The translations under genes and the position numbers were made by a program. The notes below the pieces were generated by a model. It made no database searches and was not told where the DNA came from. It was given only the letters and a program-made list of their open reading frames with translations. DNA of 58,676 nucleotides. Origin: Methylobacterium aquaticum (GTDB lineage Bacteria; Pseudomonadota; Alphaproteobacteria; Rhizobiales; Beijerinckiaceae). Position 1 is the stretch's first letter. Each line of letters opens with the position of its first letter. The DNA lies in the NCBI RefSeq assembly GCF_001043915.1, contig NZ_LABX01000047.1, positions 1 to 58,676 of the forward strand, given 5' to 3'. Below are positions 16,581 through 25,950 of this stretch, one piece after another.

Positions 16581-17747
16581 TCAGATCACGTAGGACTGGA
16601 GCGGCGGGAAGCCGTTGAACGCCACCGCCGCATAGGTGGTGGTGTAGGCGCCCGCCCCCTCGATCAGCACCTTGTCGCCGATCGCCAGGGAGATCGGCAG
16701 CGGGTACGGGGTCTTCTCGTAGAGCACGTCGGCCGAGTCGCAGGTCGGGCCGGCGAGCACGCAGGGGATCGTGCGGTCCTCGTCGTGCTCGGTGACGATG
16801 CGGTAGCGGATCGACTCGTCCATCGTCTCGGCGAGGCCGCCGAACTTGCCGATGTCGAGATAGACCCACCGCACCTCGTCGGCGGCGTCGGACTTCTGCG
16901 AGACCAGCACCACCTCGGCCTCGATCACGCCGGCATTGCCGACCATGCCGCGGCCCGGCTCGATGATCGTCTCCGGCAGATGGTTGCCGAAATGCTTGGT
17001 CAGCGCCCGGAAGATCGCGTCGCCGTAGGATTCCACGCCCGGTACCGCCTTGAGGTACTTGGTCGGGAAGCCGCCGCCGAGATTGACCATCGAGAGATGG
17101 ATGCCGCGATGGGCGCATTCACGGAAGATCATCGCGGCCGAAGCGAGCGCCCCGTCCCAGGCTTCCGTGTTGCCCTGCTGCGAGCCGACATGGAACGACA
17201 CGCCGTAGGCGTGGAGCCCCGCCCGGGTTCCGTGCTCCAGCACGTCCACCGCCATCTCGGGCACGCAGCCGAACTTGCGCGAGAGCGGCCATTCGGCCCC
17301 GGCGCCGTCGCAGAGGATGCGGCAGAACACCTGCACGTCCTCACGGGCGACCTTGACCGCATCGGCCGCGCGGGCGATCTTGTCGATCTCGGCTTGGCAG
17401 TCCACGGCGAACAGCCGCACGCCCAGATCGAGGGCGCGGGCGATGCAGCGCTCCTTCTTGATGGTGTTGCCGAACGACACCCGGTCGGCGGTGGCGCCGG
17501 CGGCGAGGGCCATCTGGATCTCGACCACCGAGGCGGTGTCGAAGCACGACCCCATCTCGGCGAGCGCCCGCAGCACCTCGGGGGCCGGGTTCGCCTTGAC
17601 GGCGTAGAAGACCCGGGTGTCCGGCAGGGCACGGGCGAAGGCGGTGTAGTTGTCGCGCACGACGTCGAGGTCGAGGACCATCACGGGCCCCTCGTCCTGG
17701 CCGAGTTCGCGGCGGACGCGCAGGAAATCGCGGATGCGATCGGTCAT
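16581..17747 (-). CDS. Ornithine (or lysine/ornithine) decarboxylase, fold type III PLP enzyme
   Basis: 388 residues. The PLP lysine is Lys51 in FYAVKANPAPE. His186 in SFHVGSQQGN stacks on the cofactor. Glycine loop VNLGGGFPTKYLK and EPGRGMVG bind the phosphate. Cys336-Asp337 in GPTCDSADVLYE and Tyr368 in EGAGAYTTTYAA complete the active site at the dimer interface. It makes putrescine from ornithine (family also covers cadaverine from lysine), the entry to spermidine and homospermidine. Length is typical of the alphaproteobacterial odc/speF group. A long structured leader precedes it and a GNAT gene follows. Confidence 0.92.
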   Translation of the reverse strand: MTDRIRDFLRVRRELGQDEGPVMVLDLDVVRDNYTAFARALPDTRVFYAVKANPAPEVLRALAEMGSCFDTASVVEIQMALAAGATADRVSFGNTIKKERCIARALDLGVRLFAVDCQAEIDKIARAADAVKVAREDVQVFCRILCDGAGAEWPLSRKFGCVPEMAVDVLEHGTRAGLHAYGVSFHVGSQQGNTEAWDGALASAAMIFRECAHRGIHLSMVNLGGGFPTKYLKAVPGVESYGDAIFRALTKHFGNHLPETIIEPGRGMVGNAGVIEAEVVLVSQKSDAADEVRWVYLDIGKFGGLAETMDESIRYRIVTEHDEDRTIPCVLAGPTCDSADVLYEKTPYPLPISLAIGDKVLIEGAGAYTTTYAAVAFNGFPPLQSYVI

Positions 17748-18280
17748 GATCAGCCCCCACCAAAGGTTCGAGAGGGCTCCCGCGGGAACCCGATGTCGAG
17801 ATCAAGACGGCGCGCGTCGGCCGTCCGGCGTCAGGGGGCGATGCGGCGCGGCGCGGACGTGCTGTGGAGACACGCCGTGCGACGCGGGCGCAGAGCACCC
17901 GGAAGCTGCCTTTGCTTGGAACGGGGAAACCCGATCCGCACTCGGGGCAAGGAGAAACAAGCCTCTTCGGTGTCGGCCTTTGGAGGGCCGACGAGACCAA
18001 AAAAGCCCGTTCGTCGTTGCTTTAAGCTGCGTCCCCCGTGGAGAGCGGGGTTCGCCGGTTTTGCCTCCGGCTGCCGGTTGTTGTCGGGGTCCGGTGTTGC
18101 CACCTGGATGCCGGCCGGAGGGATCCACCCTTCCCGGCCATCGATCCTTTAAGACCCCTGGCGGCTGTCCGGCCTCTTGTCCGGATGCCCACCAACCGGC
18201 ACGCGGCCACAGGCACGTGCGAAATTGGGCAAGGCGGTAAATACGGAGCCTGGCCCTCCGCCGCAAGCCCCGTCCTGTGG
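17748..18280 (-). ncRNA. Long structured leader of the ornithine decarboxylase gene, candidate speF-type RNA element
   Basis: More than 500 bases upstream of the decarboxylase start carry no convincing gene but several stable stems on the minus strand: GTCGGCC / GGCCGAC (17972-17992), CCCCG / CGGGG near 18035-18055 and TCCGG / CCGGA near 18170-18190. A TTTTTT run lies near 18000. A conserved RNA called the speF motif is known upstream of alphaproteobacterial ornithine decarboxylase genes; position and length fit, but I could not align it to a model. A GTG-initiated ORF (18103-17831) also lies inside and could be a leader peptide, though it has no good ribosome site. Boundaries are approximate. 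Confidence 0.4.
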
Positions 18281-18465
18281 ATTTTCGCTGGATTTCCCCA
18301 ACGTGGCAGCAGGGAGACAGGGCGGGGGCCGGGGCGCCCCGGACGGGGCTTGCCGTGTGGAGACAGCGTCACGCCGCAGGGACTTCTCAAGTGGCGCCGG
18401 ACGGGCCATTCAGCGCAGCGACGCGGGCGCGCGTTCAGGACGCGCGCGATAGTATCCGGACCATC

Positions 18466-20085
18466 ATGACCCTCGCCCCCTCGCGCCGCGCGCTCCTCGC
18501 CGGCCTGCTCTCCACCGCCGCCCTGACCCGGGCGGCCACCGCCCAGGTCGGGCCGACCCAGCCCGGCCCGAGCGCCCTGCCGCCGCCGGATCCGAGCCCG
18601 GCCCCGGCCGGCCCCCCGCGCTTCCGCTTCGACGAGGTGGTGCGGCGGGCGCGTGCCCTGGCCGGTGCACCGTTCGAGGCCAACGTGCCGCCGCTGCCGG
18701 CGCCGCTCGCCTCGCTCGATTACGATGCCTGGCGCGACATCCGCTTCCGGCCCGACAAGGCATTGCTGGGCGACCAGGACGGACCGTTCCGGCTCCAGCT
18801 GTTCCATCCCGGCTTTCTTTATACCCGGCCGGTGACCGTGAACGTGGTGCGGGACGGGGTGCCGACACCGGTGCCCTACCAGCCCGCCCTGTTCGATTAC
18901 GGCCGCACCGTCATCGACAAGCCGTTGCCGGTCACCCTGGGCTTTGCCGGCTTCCGGCTGCATTATCCGCTCAACAAGCCGGCCGTGCTCGACGAGTTGA
19001 TCTCGTTCCTGGGCGCCAGCTACTTCCGCTTCCTCGGCCGCGACCAGCTTTACGGGCTGTCGGCCCGGGGCGTCGCGGTCAATGTCGAGGGCGTCGGCGG
19101 ACCGGAGGAATTCCCGGTCTTCCGCGAGTTCTGGATCGAGATGCCGCCGAAGGGCGCCGACCGGGCGGTGATCTACGCCCTCCTCGACGGGCCGTCCTGC
19201 ACCGGCGCGTTCCAGTTCCTGGTCTATCCGGGCGACGAGACCGTGGTCGACGTGCGCTGCACGCTCATTCCGCGCCGCGAACTGGCGACGATCGGCATCG
19301 CGCCCCTGACCTCGATGTTCTTCATCGGCGAGAACGATCGCCACCATTCGGACGATTACCGCCCCGAGCTGCACGATTCCGACGGGCTCCTGATGCAGTC
19401 CGGCGGCGGCGAGTGGATCTGGCGGCCCTTGCGCAACCCGAAGGAGCGCTGCATCTCGGCTTTCCAGGACCGCAACCCGAAGGGCTTCGGTCTGATGCAG
19501 CGCGACCGGGTGTTCGAGGATTACCAGGACCTCGAAGCGTTCTACCACCGCCGCCCGGGCTACTGGGTCGAGCCGCAGGGCGAGTGGGGCGAGGGCACGG
19601 TGCGCCTCGTCGAATTGCCGACCGAGAACGAGACCCACGACAACATCGTGGCCTCCTGGCAGCCGAAGCAGCCCTACAAGCCCGGCGAGGCGGTGGAGCT
19701 GTCCTACAAGATCCGCGCGCTCGCCGAGAGCGACGAGCTGCATCCCGGCGGCCGGGTGGTGAACACCTACGTTGCCCGCACCACGGCGAGCGGCGGCACG
19801 GCGGATGCCAGCGAGCCGCGCACCCGGCGCTTCCTCGTCGATTTCTCGGGCGGCGACCTCGCCTACTGGCTCACCGACCCCAAGACCGTCGAGATCGTGC
19901 CTTCCACGACCCAGGGCAAGATCACGGCGGTCTCGCTGGTGCCGAACCTCCACGTGAAGGGGTTTCGCGCCGCGATCGACGTGCGGCTCGACCAGCCCGG
20001 GCAATCGACCGAACTGCGCGCTTTCTTGCGCGCCCGCGGCCAGACCCTGACCGAGACCTGGACCTATCCGTGGAAGACCGCGTGA
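18466..20085 (+). CDS. Periplasmic glucan biosynthesis protein, OpgG/OpgD (MdoG/MdoD) family
   Basis: 539 residues. It starts MTLAPSRRALLAGLLSTAAL, a twin-arginine-like signal (SRRALLAG), as in OpgD. Family landmarks: FRFDEVVRRARALAGAPFEA, LDYDAWRDIRFRPDKALLG, FQLFHPGFLYTRPVTVNVV-like text, ASYFRFLGRDQLYGLSARG, SMFFIGENDRHHSDDYRPEL and YPWKTA at the end. Members shape or cleave osmoregulated periplasmic beta-glucans in the envelope. No OpgH glucosyltransferase is nearby. The stop overlaps a GTG start of a GNAT gene. The Tat-like signal favours OpgD over OpgG but the symbol is left open. Confidence 0.88.
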   Translation: MTLAPSRRALLAGLLSTAALTRAATAQVGPTQPGPSALPPPDPSPAPAGPPRFRFDEVVRRARALAGAPFEANVPPLPAPLASLDYDAWRDIRFRPDKALLGDQDGPFRLQLFHPGFLYTRPVTVNVVRDGVPTPVPYQPALFDYGRTVIDKPLPVTLGFAGFRLHYPLNKPAVLDELISFLGASYFRFLGRDQLYGLSARGVAVNVEGVGGPEEFPVFREFWIEMPPKGADRAVIYALLDGPSCTGAFQFLVYPGDETVVDVRCTLIPRRELATIGIAPLTSMFFIGENDRHHSDDYRPELHDSDGLLMQSGGGEWIWRPLRNPKERCISAFQDRNPKGFGLMQRDRVFEDYQDLEAFYHRRPGYWVEPQGEWGEGTVRLVELPTENETHDNIVASWQPKQPYKPGEAVELSYKIRALAESDELHPGGRVVNTYVARTTASGGTADASEPRTRRFLVDFSGGDLAYWLTDPKTVEIVPSTTQGKITAVSLVPNLHVKGFRAAIDVRLDQPGQSTELRAFLRARGQTLTETWTYPWKTA

Positions 20086-20597
20086 GCGGCTATTCCGGCC
20101 AAGGCCGCGCGAGCGGCCATCCCGCGCGAGCACCGGCCGTCGCGATCCGGCCGGCGATCCGGGAGGACCTCGACGCCCTGATGGCGCTCGAGGCTGCGGC
20201 CTTTGCCACCGATCGGGCCGAGCGCCGGGCGATCCGCCACGCCATCGGGTCGCCGTCGATCTCGCTCCTCGTCGCCCTCGACGAGGCGGTGCTCGTCGGC
20301 GCCGCCACGATCGAGCGCCGCCGCGGCAGCCGGCACGCCCGGCTGTCCTCGATCGCGGTCGCGCCGAGCCGGGCCGGCACCGGGCTCGGCCGGGTGCTGC
20401 TCCAGGCCGCCGAGGCCGAGGCCCTGGCCCGGGGCTGCGACTCCTTGCGCCTGGAGGTCCGCGAGGATAACGGCGCCGGCATCCGCCTCTACGAGCGCAG
20501 CGGCTATCGCCGCTTCGAGACTGTGCCCGATTACTACGAGGACGGCACCACCGCCTGGCGCTACGAGAAAGCTCTGGGAACAGGGGAGGGCGGCTGA
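20082..20597 (+). CDS. GNAT-family acetyltransferase, RimI-like
   Basis: 171 residues, starting at GTG 20082 that overlaps the glucan gene stop (GTGA), so translation is coupled. After a short Gly/Ser/Arg-rich lead, VAIRPAIREDLDALMALEAA begins the fold. Motif A is LSSIAVAPSRAGTGLGRVLL with the R-x-G-T-G-L-G loop, then the helix EAEALARGCDSLRLEVREDN and the RimI-like ending GAGIRLYERSGYRRFETVPD plus YYEDGTTAWRYEKAL. Likely acetylates an N-terminal or small amine; the substrate is unknown. Confidence 0.83.
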   Translation: MSGYSGQGRASGHPARAPAVAIRPAIREDLDALMALEAAAFATDRAERRAIRHAIGSPSISLLVALDEAVLVGAATIERRRGSRHARLSSIAVAPSRAGTGLGRVLLQAAEAEALARGCDSLRLEVREDNGAGIRLYERSGYRRFETVPDYYEDGTTAWRYEKALGTGEGG

Positions 20598-20791
20598 GGC
20601 GGCTGCCTCGTCCTGATACAACCACGCCACGAGCACGACGGCTCGACATTCCACCGGGTCGTCATGTCCCCGCGGAATGTGCCGTAGCGGCATGGTTTCC
20701 GAACGGTTTCGGTTGGCACGCCGGACGCAAGGATCCCGATGACCGAGGCGCCCGTGCCTCGCTCTGGGATCCTGGGGAGACGGTGGTAGCC

Positions 20792-21286
20792 ATGGCTCTG
20801 ACGAACGCCGATTTCCGCCGGATGGTCGCCGAGAGCCGCGGCGGGGTGCGCCGGCCGCTTCCGCCCCTGACGCTCCCCGACCGGGTTCCGCACCGTTTCG
20901 AGCCGGCGTCCCGGATCTCGGCCCGGTTCGACATCCACGACCGGCGCGGCCAAGATGTCCGCCGCGAAGATGTCCGCCGGCAGGATCTCTCTTGCGAGGA
21001 TCTGCGCCACCATGACGTGCGCACCATCGAGATCGTCTGGGCGACCGCGCCTGTGCCGTCCCGGTCGCGCTTCCTCGGCGGCCTTTCGGCCCTCGCCAAG
21101 GTGCTGGCCCTCCCGGTGCTCTTCGCCGGCAGCCTCTACGCGCAGCCGGCCTACGAGTGCCACAAGCAGAAGAGCCTCGGGATGCTGTATTACGGCACCA
21201 CCGTGCAGATGTGCGTGACCGAGCGCGTGGCGGAGCGCGTCGGAACCGTCCAGGCCTTCCTCGACCGCCAGATGCGAGGGATGTGA
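20792..21286 (+). CDS. Hypothetical protein with pentapeptide-like repeats and one membrane segment
   Basis: 164 residues. ATG 20792 is used because GGGGAGA is 11 bases upstream; GTG 20783 is too close to it. Residues ~55-76 read as tandem five-residue units: GQDVR, REDVR, RQDLS, CEDLR, HHDVR. This resembles the A(D/N)Lxx pentapeptide beta-helix but with only about five turns. A hydrophobic segment follows (LAKVLALPVLFAGSLYAQPA), then a conserved-looking C-terminal part with two Cys (YECHKQKSLGMLYYGTTVQM, CVTERV). It may be a membrane-anchored or secreted subunit. Function unknown. Confidence 0.6.
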   Translation: MALTNADFRRMVAESRGGVRRPLPPLTLPDRVPHRFEPASRISARFDIHDRRGQDVRREDVRRQDLSCEDLRHHDVRTIEIVWATAPVPSRSRFLGGLSALAKVLALPVLFAGSLYAQPAYECHKQKSLGMLYYGTTVQMCVTERVAERVGTVQAFLDRQMRGM

Positions 21287-21343
21287 GGCACCCCCGTCAA
21301 TCCCGCGCGTCTGCGGCAGGGCGGAGAATCGGGCTGGGGCGCC

Positions 21344-24163
21344 CTACTCGCCGGCCGCGCTCTTGGCCACCGGCTTCTTCGCCGGAGCCTTCTTCGCCGG
21401 AGCCCTCTTGGCCGTTGCCGGCTTGGCGGTGGCCGTGGCCTCGGCAGTGGCGGCCTTGGCGGCGGTGCTCTTGGCCGCAATCTTCCGCGCGGCCGCCTTC
21501 GGCTTCGCGTCGGCTCCCTCCTCGTCGTGCGCCTCCGCCATGTCCTTTCCCGCCGCTTTCGTGGCCTTGGATGCCGTGGCCTTGGCCGCGGTCTTGCGCG
21601 CGCCCGCCTTCTTCTTCGTCCCGCCCCCGGCCTCGCGCCGGGCCGCGATCAGGCGCAGGGCCTCGTCGAGGGTCACCGCCTCCGCATCGGCGCCCTTCGG
21701 CAGGGTGGCGTTGATCTCGCCGTCGGTGACGTAAGCGCCGTAGCGGCCCGCCTTCACGGTGACCGGCTTGCCGCTGTCCGGCGCGGTGCCGATCAGGCGA
21801 CCGGGATCCTGCGCCGGGCGCCGCCCGCCGCCCTGCTCCTTCTGCACGATCAGGTCGATGGCGCGGTTGGCGCCGACCTCCAGCACGTCGTCGTCCTTGC
21901 CGAGATTGGCGTAGGTCTTGCCGTGCTGCACGTAAGGCCCGTAGCGGCCGATATTGGCCAGGATCGGCTCGCCGGTCTCGGGGTGCTTCGCCACCTCGCG
22001 CGGCAGCGAGAGGAGCTTCAGCGCCTTCTCAAGATCGACGGCCGAGGGAGCGAGGCCGCGGGGGAGGGAGGAGCGCTTGGGCTTCTCCGCCCCCTTCTCG
22101 GCCGAGGCTTCCCCGAGCTGCACGAAGGGGCCGAACCGGCCGTCGCGCAAGGTCACGGGCAGGCCGGTCTCGGGATCGTCGCCGAGCACGCGCACGCCCG
22201 GCTGGCCGCCCTCGCCGGATCCCTCGCCGTCGCCGTCGAGGCCGGTGGCGTTGAGCTGGCGGGTATACTTGCACTCCGGATAGTTCGAGCAGCCGACGAA
22301 GGCGCCGAACTTGCCGAGCTTGAGCGAGAGCTGCCCGCCGGCGCAGTTCGGGCAGGCGCGCGGGTTCGAGCCGTCGGCCTTGGCCGGGAAGATGTGCTCG
22401 GCAAGAAGCCCGTTCAGTGCCTCCAGCACCTCCGCCGTGCGCAATTCCTTGGTGCCGGCGATCGCCGCGGAGAAGTCGCGCCAGAAGTCGCGGAGCACCG
22501 CGCGCCAGTCGATCTCGGCGTTCGAGACCCGATCGAGCTGGGTCTCCAGGTCGGCGGTGAAGTCGTATTCGACGTAGCGGCGAAAGAAGCTCTCGAGGAA
22601 GCCGGTGACGATCCGGCCCTTGTCCTCCGGCACCAGGCGCTTCTTGTCTATTTTGACGTATTCGCGGTCGCGCAGGACCTGGAGCACGGCGGCATAGGTC
22701 GAGGGCCGGCCGATGCCGAGTTCCTCCATCCGCTTGACGAGGCTCGCCTCGGAATAGCGCGGCGGCGGCTCGGTGAAGTGCTGGGTCGCGGCGATGCGCT
22801 CGCGGGTCAGCGCGTCGTCCTTGCGCATCGGCGGCAGGCGGCGGGATTCCTCGTCCTCCTCGTCGTCCTTGCCCTCCTGGTAGAGGGTGAGGAAGCCGTC
22901 GAACTTCACCACCTGGCCGGTGGCGCGCAGATCGATGCGGCGCGGGCCGACCTGGGCGGCGATCTCGACCGTGGTCCGCTCCAGCTCCGCCGATTCCATC
23001 TGGCTCGCCACCGTGCGGATCCAGATCAGCTCGTAGAGCTTGGCCTGCTCGGGATCGAGGTAGCGGGCGACGTCCTTCGGCAGCCGGCCGAGATCGGTCG
23101 GCCGCACCGCCTCGTGCGCCTCCTGCGCGTTCTTGGCCTTGACGCTGTACTTGCGCGGCGCGCCGGGCACGTAAGCGTCGCCGTATTCGGCGCCGATCAC
23201 CTGGCGCGCCTGGGCGACCGCCTCGGGCGCCATGTCGACGCCGTCGGTCCGCATATAGGTGATGAGGCCGACGGTCTCGCCGCCGATCTCGATGCCCTCG
23301 TAGAGGCGCTGGGCCACCCGCATGGTCTGGGCCGGGGCGAGGCCGAGCTTGCGCGACGCCTCCTGTTGCAGGGTCGAGGTGGTGAAGGGCGGCTGCGGGT
23401 GGCGCTTGGCCGGCTTGGCCTCGACCGAGGCGACCGTGAAGGTGGCGAGTTCGAGGTCGCGCCGGAAGCCTTCCGCCTCCTCCGCATTGCCGACATCGAG
23501 GCGCTGGATCCGCTTGCCGTCGGCGCCCACCAGCCGGGCCTCGAACACGGCGCCGCTCGCGGTCTTGAGCGTCGCGACGATCGACCAGTATTCCCGCGGC
23601 TTGAAGGTCTCGATCTCGCGCTCGCGGTCGCAGACGAGGCGGAGCGCCACCGACTGCACCCGGCCGGCCGAGCGGGCGCCCGGCAGCTTGCGCCACAGGA
23701 CCGGCGAGAGGTTGAAGCCGACGAGGTAATCCAGCGCCCGGCGCGCCAGGTAGGCGTCGACGAGGGCCTGGTCGATCGCCCGTGGCTGGGCCATCGCGGT
23801 CTCGACCGCGTCCTTGGTGATGGCGTTGAAGGTGACGCGCTCGATCGCGACGTCCTTGAGCACCTTCTTGGCCTGGAGCGCCTCCAACACGTGCCAGGAA
23901 ATCGCCTCGCCCTCGCGATCCGGGTCGGTCGCCAGGATCAGCGTGTCGGCGCCCTTGACGGCTTTCGCGATCTCGGCGACGCGCTTCGCCCCGCGATCCT
24001 CCAGCTCCCACAGCATATGGAAGTCCTGCTCGGGATCGACCGAGCCGTCTTTCGCCGGAAGATCCCGGATATGTCCGAACGAGGCCAGCACCTCGTAGTC
24101 GCTGCCGAGGTATTTATTGATCGTCTTGGCTTTCGCAGGCGACTCGACGACGACGACTTTCAT
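21344..24163 (-). CDS. topA: DNA topoisomerase I (type IA) with histone-like C-terminal tail
   Basis: 939 residues. The Toprim domain begins [20 protein letters not shown] (Glu7) and contains [20 protein letters not shown] (Asp80, Asp82, Glu84). The nucleophile is Tyr303 in [10 protein letters not shown]. One four-cysteine zinc ribbon ([20 protein letters not shown] then CSNYPEC) lies near residue 600, followed by several GRYGPYV/GRFGPFV-type modules. The last ~90 residues are Lys/Ala/Thr-rich ([17 protein letters not shown]), like histone H1 tails. It relaxes negative supercoils. The start at 24163 matches the family; 16 extra codons upstream lack support. It is divergent from pyrB. Confidence 0.95.
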   Translation of the reverse strand: MKVVVVESPAKAKTINKYLGSDYEVLASFGHIRDLPAKDGSVDPEQDFHMLWELEDRGAKRVAEIAKAVKGADTLILATDPDREGEAISWHVLEALQAKKVLKDVAIERVTFNAITKDAVETAMAQPRAIDQALVDAYLARRALDYLVGFNLSPVLWRKLPGARSAGRVQSVALRLVCDREREIETFKPREYWSIVATLKTASGAVFEARLVGADGKRIQRLDVGNAEEAEGFRRDLELATFTVASVEAKPAKRHPQPPFTTSTLQQEASRKLGLAPAQTMRVAQRLYEGIEIGGETVGLITYMRTDGVDMAPEAVAQARQVIGAEYGDAYVPGAPRKYSVKAKNAQEAHEAVRPTDLGRLPKDVARYLDPEQAKLYELIWIRTVASQMESAELERTTVEIAAQVGPRRIDLRATGQVVKFDGFLTLYQEGKDDEEDEESRRLPPMRKDDALTRERIAATQHFTEPPPRYSEASLVKRMEELGIGRPSTYAAVLQVLRDREYVKIDKKRLVPEDKGRIVTGFLESFFRRYVEYDFTADLETQLDRVSNAEIDWRAVLRDFWRDFSAAIAGTKELRTAEVLEALNGLLAEHIFPAKADGSNPRACPNCAGGQLSLKLGKFGAFVGCSNYPECKYTRQLNATGLDGDGEGSGEGGQPGVRVLGDDPETGLPVTLRDGRFGPFVQLGEASAEKGAEKPKRSSLPRGLAPSAVDLEKALKLLSLPREVAKHPETGEPILANIGRYGPYVQHGKTYANLGKDDDVLEVGANRAIDLIVQKEQGGGRRPAQDPGRLIGTAPDSGKPVTVKAGRYGAYVTDGEINATLPKGADAEAVTLDEALRLIAARREAGGGTKKKAGARKTAAKATASKATKAAGKDMAEAHDEEGADAKPKAAARKIAAKSTAAKAATAEATATAKPATAKRAPAKKAPAKKPVAKSAAGE

Positions 24164-24351
24164 GGACGGGCTGCCTCTTCGAAGAGCACACCGCGGCAGA
24201 TCGGGCTTCAACTTGTGCGGGGCGGCCGGCGCGGATTTTCGCGCGGCGAAGCGGACAAGTGGGTGATGACGCGGCGGTTGTCAAATACCGAGGACCGTTG
24301 CAAGCCATCCTTGCGACCCGTCCCCGCGGCTCCTATAGCCCTCGGCTCAGG

Positions 24352-25299
24352 ATGAGCACCCAGGCACCCCCCGGCTTCCCGCACCGCCACCTCCTCGGCA
24401 TCGAGGGCCTCTCGCCCCTCGATATCGCGGCGCTTCTCGACCGTGCCGACGAGGCGGTCGAGATCAGCCGCCAGGTCGAGAAGAAGCGCACGACGCTGCG
24501 CGGGCGCACCCAGATCAACCTGTTCTTCGAGCCCTCGACGCGGACCCAGTCCTCGTTCGAGCTGGCCGGCAAGCGCCTCGGCGCCGACGTGATGAACATG
24601 TCGGTCGCCTCCTCGTCGGTGAAGAAGGGCGAGACCCTGATCGACACCGCCGCGACCCTCAACGCGATGCGCCCCGACATCATCGTGGTGCGCCACCACC
24701 AGGCCGGGGCGGTGCACCTGCTCGCCCGCAAGGTCGATTGTTCGGTGGTCAATGCCGGCGACGGCGCCCACGAGCACCCGACCCAGGCGCTGCTCGACGC
24801 CCTGACCATCCGGCGCAACAAGGGCCGGGTCGAGGGGCTCACCGTCGCGATCTGCGGCGACGTCCTGCATTCGCGGGTGGCGCGCTCGAACATCATTCTG
24901 CTCCAGGCGCTCGGCGCCCGGGTGCGGGTGATCGGCCCCTCGACCCTGCTGCCGCCGGGCCTTCCCCGCTTCGGCGTCGAGGTCTTCACCGACATGCGCA
25001 AGGGCCTTGCGGGCGTCGATATCGTCATGATGCTGCGGCTTCAGCGCGAGCGGATGAACGGCTCCTTCGTGCCGTCCGTGAAGGAATATTTCCGGTATTT
25101 CGGCCTCGACGGCGACAAGCTGCGCCATGCCAAGCCCGACGCGCTGGTGATGCATCCGGGCCCGATGAACCGCGGCGTCGAGATCTCGTCCGAGGTTGCC
25201 GACGGGGCGCAGTCGCTGATCAAGGAACAGGTCGAGATGGGGGTCGCGGTGCGGATGGCGGTGCTGGAAGCGCTGGCCATGCACCTGCCGAACGCGTGA
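24352..25299 (+). CDS. pyrB: Aspartate carbamoyltransferase catalytic chain
   Basis: 315 residues. Carbamoyl-phosphate loop [20 protein letters not shown] (STRT about 61-64), [46 protein letters not shown], and the aspartate loop [12 protein letters not shown] and [12 protein letters not shown] are all intact. It catalyses the first committed pyrimidine step. The second dihydroorotase-like gene downstream lacks metal ligands, which fits the class of bacterial ATCases that assemble with an inactive PyrC partner. No pyrI is present. The pyrB-to-pyrC spacing is interrupted by an inverted repeat and a DUF559 gene. Confidence 0.95.
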   Translation: MSTQAPPGFPHRHLLGIEGLSPLDIAALLDRADEAVEISRQVEKKRTTLRGRTQINLFFEPSTRTQSSFELAGKRLGADVMNMSVASSSVKKGETLIDTAATLNAMRPDIIVVRHHQAGAVHLLARKVDCSVVNAGDGAHEHPTQALLDALTIRRNKGRVEGLTVAICGDVLHSRVARSNIILLQALGARVRVIGPSTLLPPGLPRFGVEVFTDMRKGLAGVDIVMMLRLQRERMNGSFVPSVKEYFRYFGLDGDKLRHAKPDALVMHPGPMNRGVEISSEVADGAQSLIKEQVEMGVAVRMAVLEALAMHLPNA

Positions 25300-25327
25300 G
25301 GATTGGGGCAAGGGCGCGCGGCCTGAA

Positions 25328-25511
25328 CCCTCACCCCTCTGCGGGGGAGGGCGGCGAGCGGAGCGAGCGCAGCGGGACGAAGTCCCGCCGAGAGGGGCAG
25401 CGCGACGCTGATCCAGAGGGCGCCCTTCATCACGGTCGCGACCTCTCCGGAAGCGGGTTCCCCTCTCCCGCCCCACTCCGTGGGGCACCCTCCCCCGCAG
25501 AGGGGGGAGGG
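25328..25511. repeat. 184-base element with 24-base terminal inverted repeats
   Basis: Left arm 25328-25351 (CCCTCACCCCTCTGCGGGGG then AGGG) and right arm 25488-25511 (CCCTCCCCCGCAGAGGGGGG then AGGG) are inverted with one mismatch; 18 bases in the core are perfect. The interior is GC-rich with secondary palindromes (GGGACGAAGTCCC, GCCCCACTCCGTGGGGC). It lies between pyrB and the DUF559 gene and starts 28 bases after the pyrB stop. Confidence 0.75.
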
Positions 25512-25542
25512 GTTGGGCGGCGAGCTTTAAGAGGAGGAGTGG

Positions 25543-25950
25543 GTGGAGCAAGGGAAGCGAAATCCGGTCTCCGAACGTCTGAGAGACTTCGCGAAGGATC
25601 AGCGCTCCCTTTCAACCCGCGCCGAAGCCCTGTTCTGGAGCCTGGCGCGCGCCGGTCGCCTACACGGCCACAAGTTCAAGCGGCAGGTCCCGATCACTCC
25701 CTACATCGTCGATTTCCTTTGCCCGTCCGCACGGCTGATCGTCGAACTCGACGGCGAGCCGCATGAGACGGCCGAGCGCCGCAATCGCGACGCGACCCGC
25801 GATGCCTGGCTGCGCAGCCAATCCTTCGAGATCATGCGGTTTTCCAACGAAGCCTTTCTCGGCAAGCCGCAACTCGCGCTCGACGCCGTGCTGGCCACCG
25901 TCGAGCGCCGCACCATCTCGCCTCCGCCGAACACAGACCCCATCGCATGA
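25543..25950 (+). CDS. DUF559 / very-short-patch-repair-endonuclease-like protein
   Basis: 135 residues from GTG 25543 (preceded by GAGGAGGAG). It matches DUF559: LRDFAKDQRSLSTRAEALFW, HKFKRQVPITPYIVDFLCPS, LIVELDGEPHE, RDAWLRSQSFEIMRFSNEAF. The Asp in IVDF and Glu-x-Asp in VELDG form a PD-(D/E)XK-type nuclease core related to Vsr. The biological role of DUF559 proteins is unknown; many sit beside short palindromic repeats, as here. It splits pyrB from pyrC and overlaps pyrC by ATGA, so it has become part of the operon. Confidence 0.8.
   Translation: MEQGKRNPVSERLRDFAKDQRSLSTRAEALFWSLARAGRLHGHKFKRQVPITPYIVDFLCPSARLIVELDGEPHETAERRNRDATRDAWLRSQSFEIMRFSNEAFLGKPQLALDAVLATVERRTISPPPNTDPIA

Noticed and set aside
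18022..20649. Very long minus-strand frame opposite the glucan gene
   Set aside because: Low-complexity Arg/Gly/Ala text and complete overlap with a well-supported family gene.
21527..24355. 942-codon plus-strand frame opposite topA
   Set aside because: It mirrors topA codon for codon and has no recognisable domain; high GC removes stop codons on the opposite strand.
25335..25515. Treating the pyrB downstream inverted repeat as a simple terminator
   Set aside because: The arms are 136 bases apart and extend to 24 bases, far more than a terminator needs, and no T run follows. It was listed as a repeat element instead.
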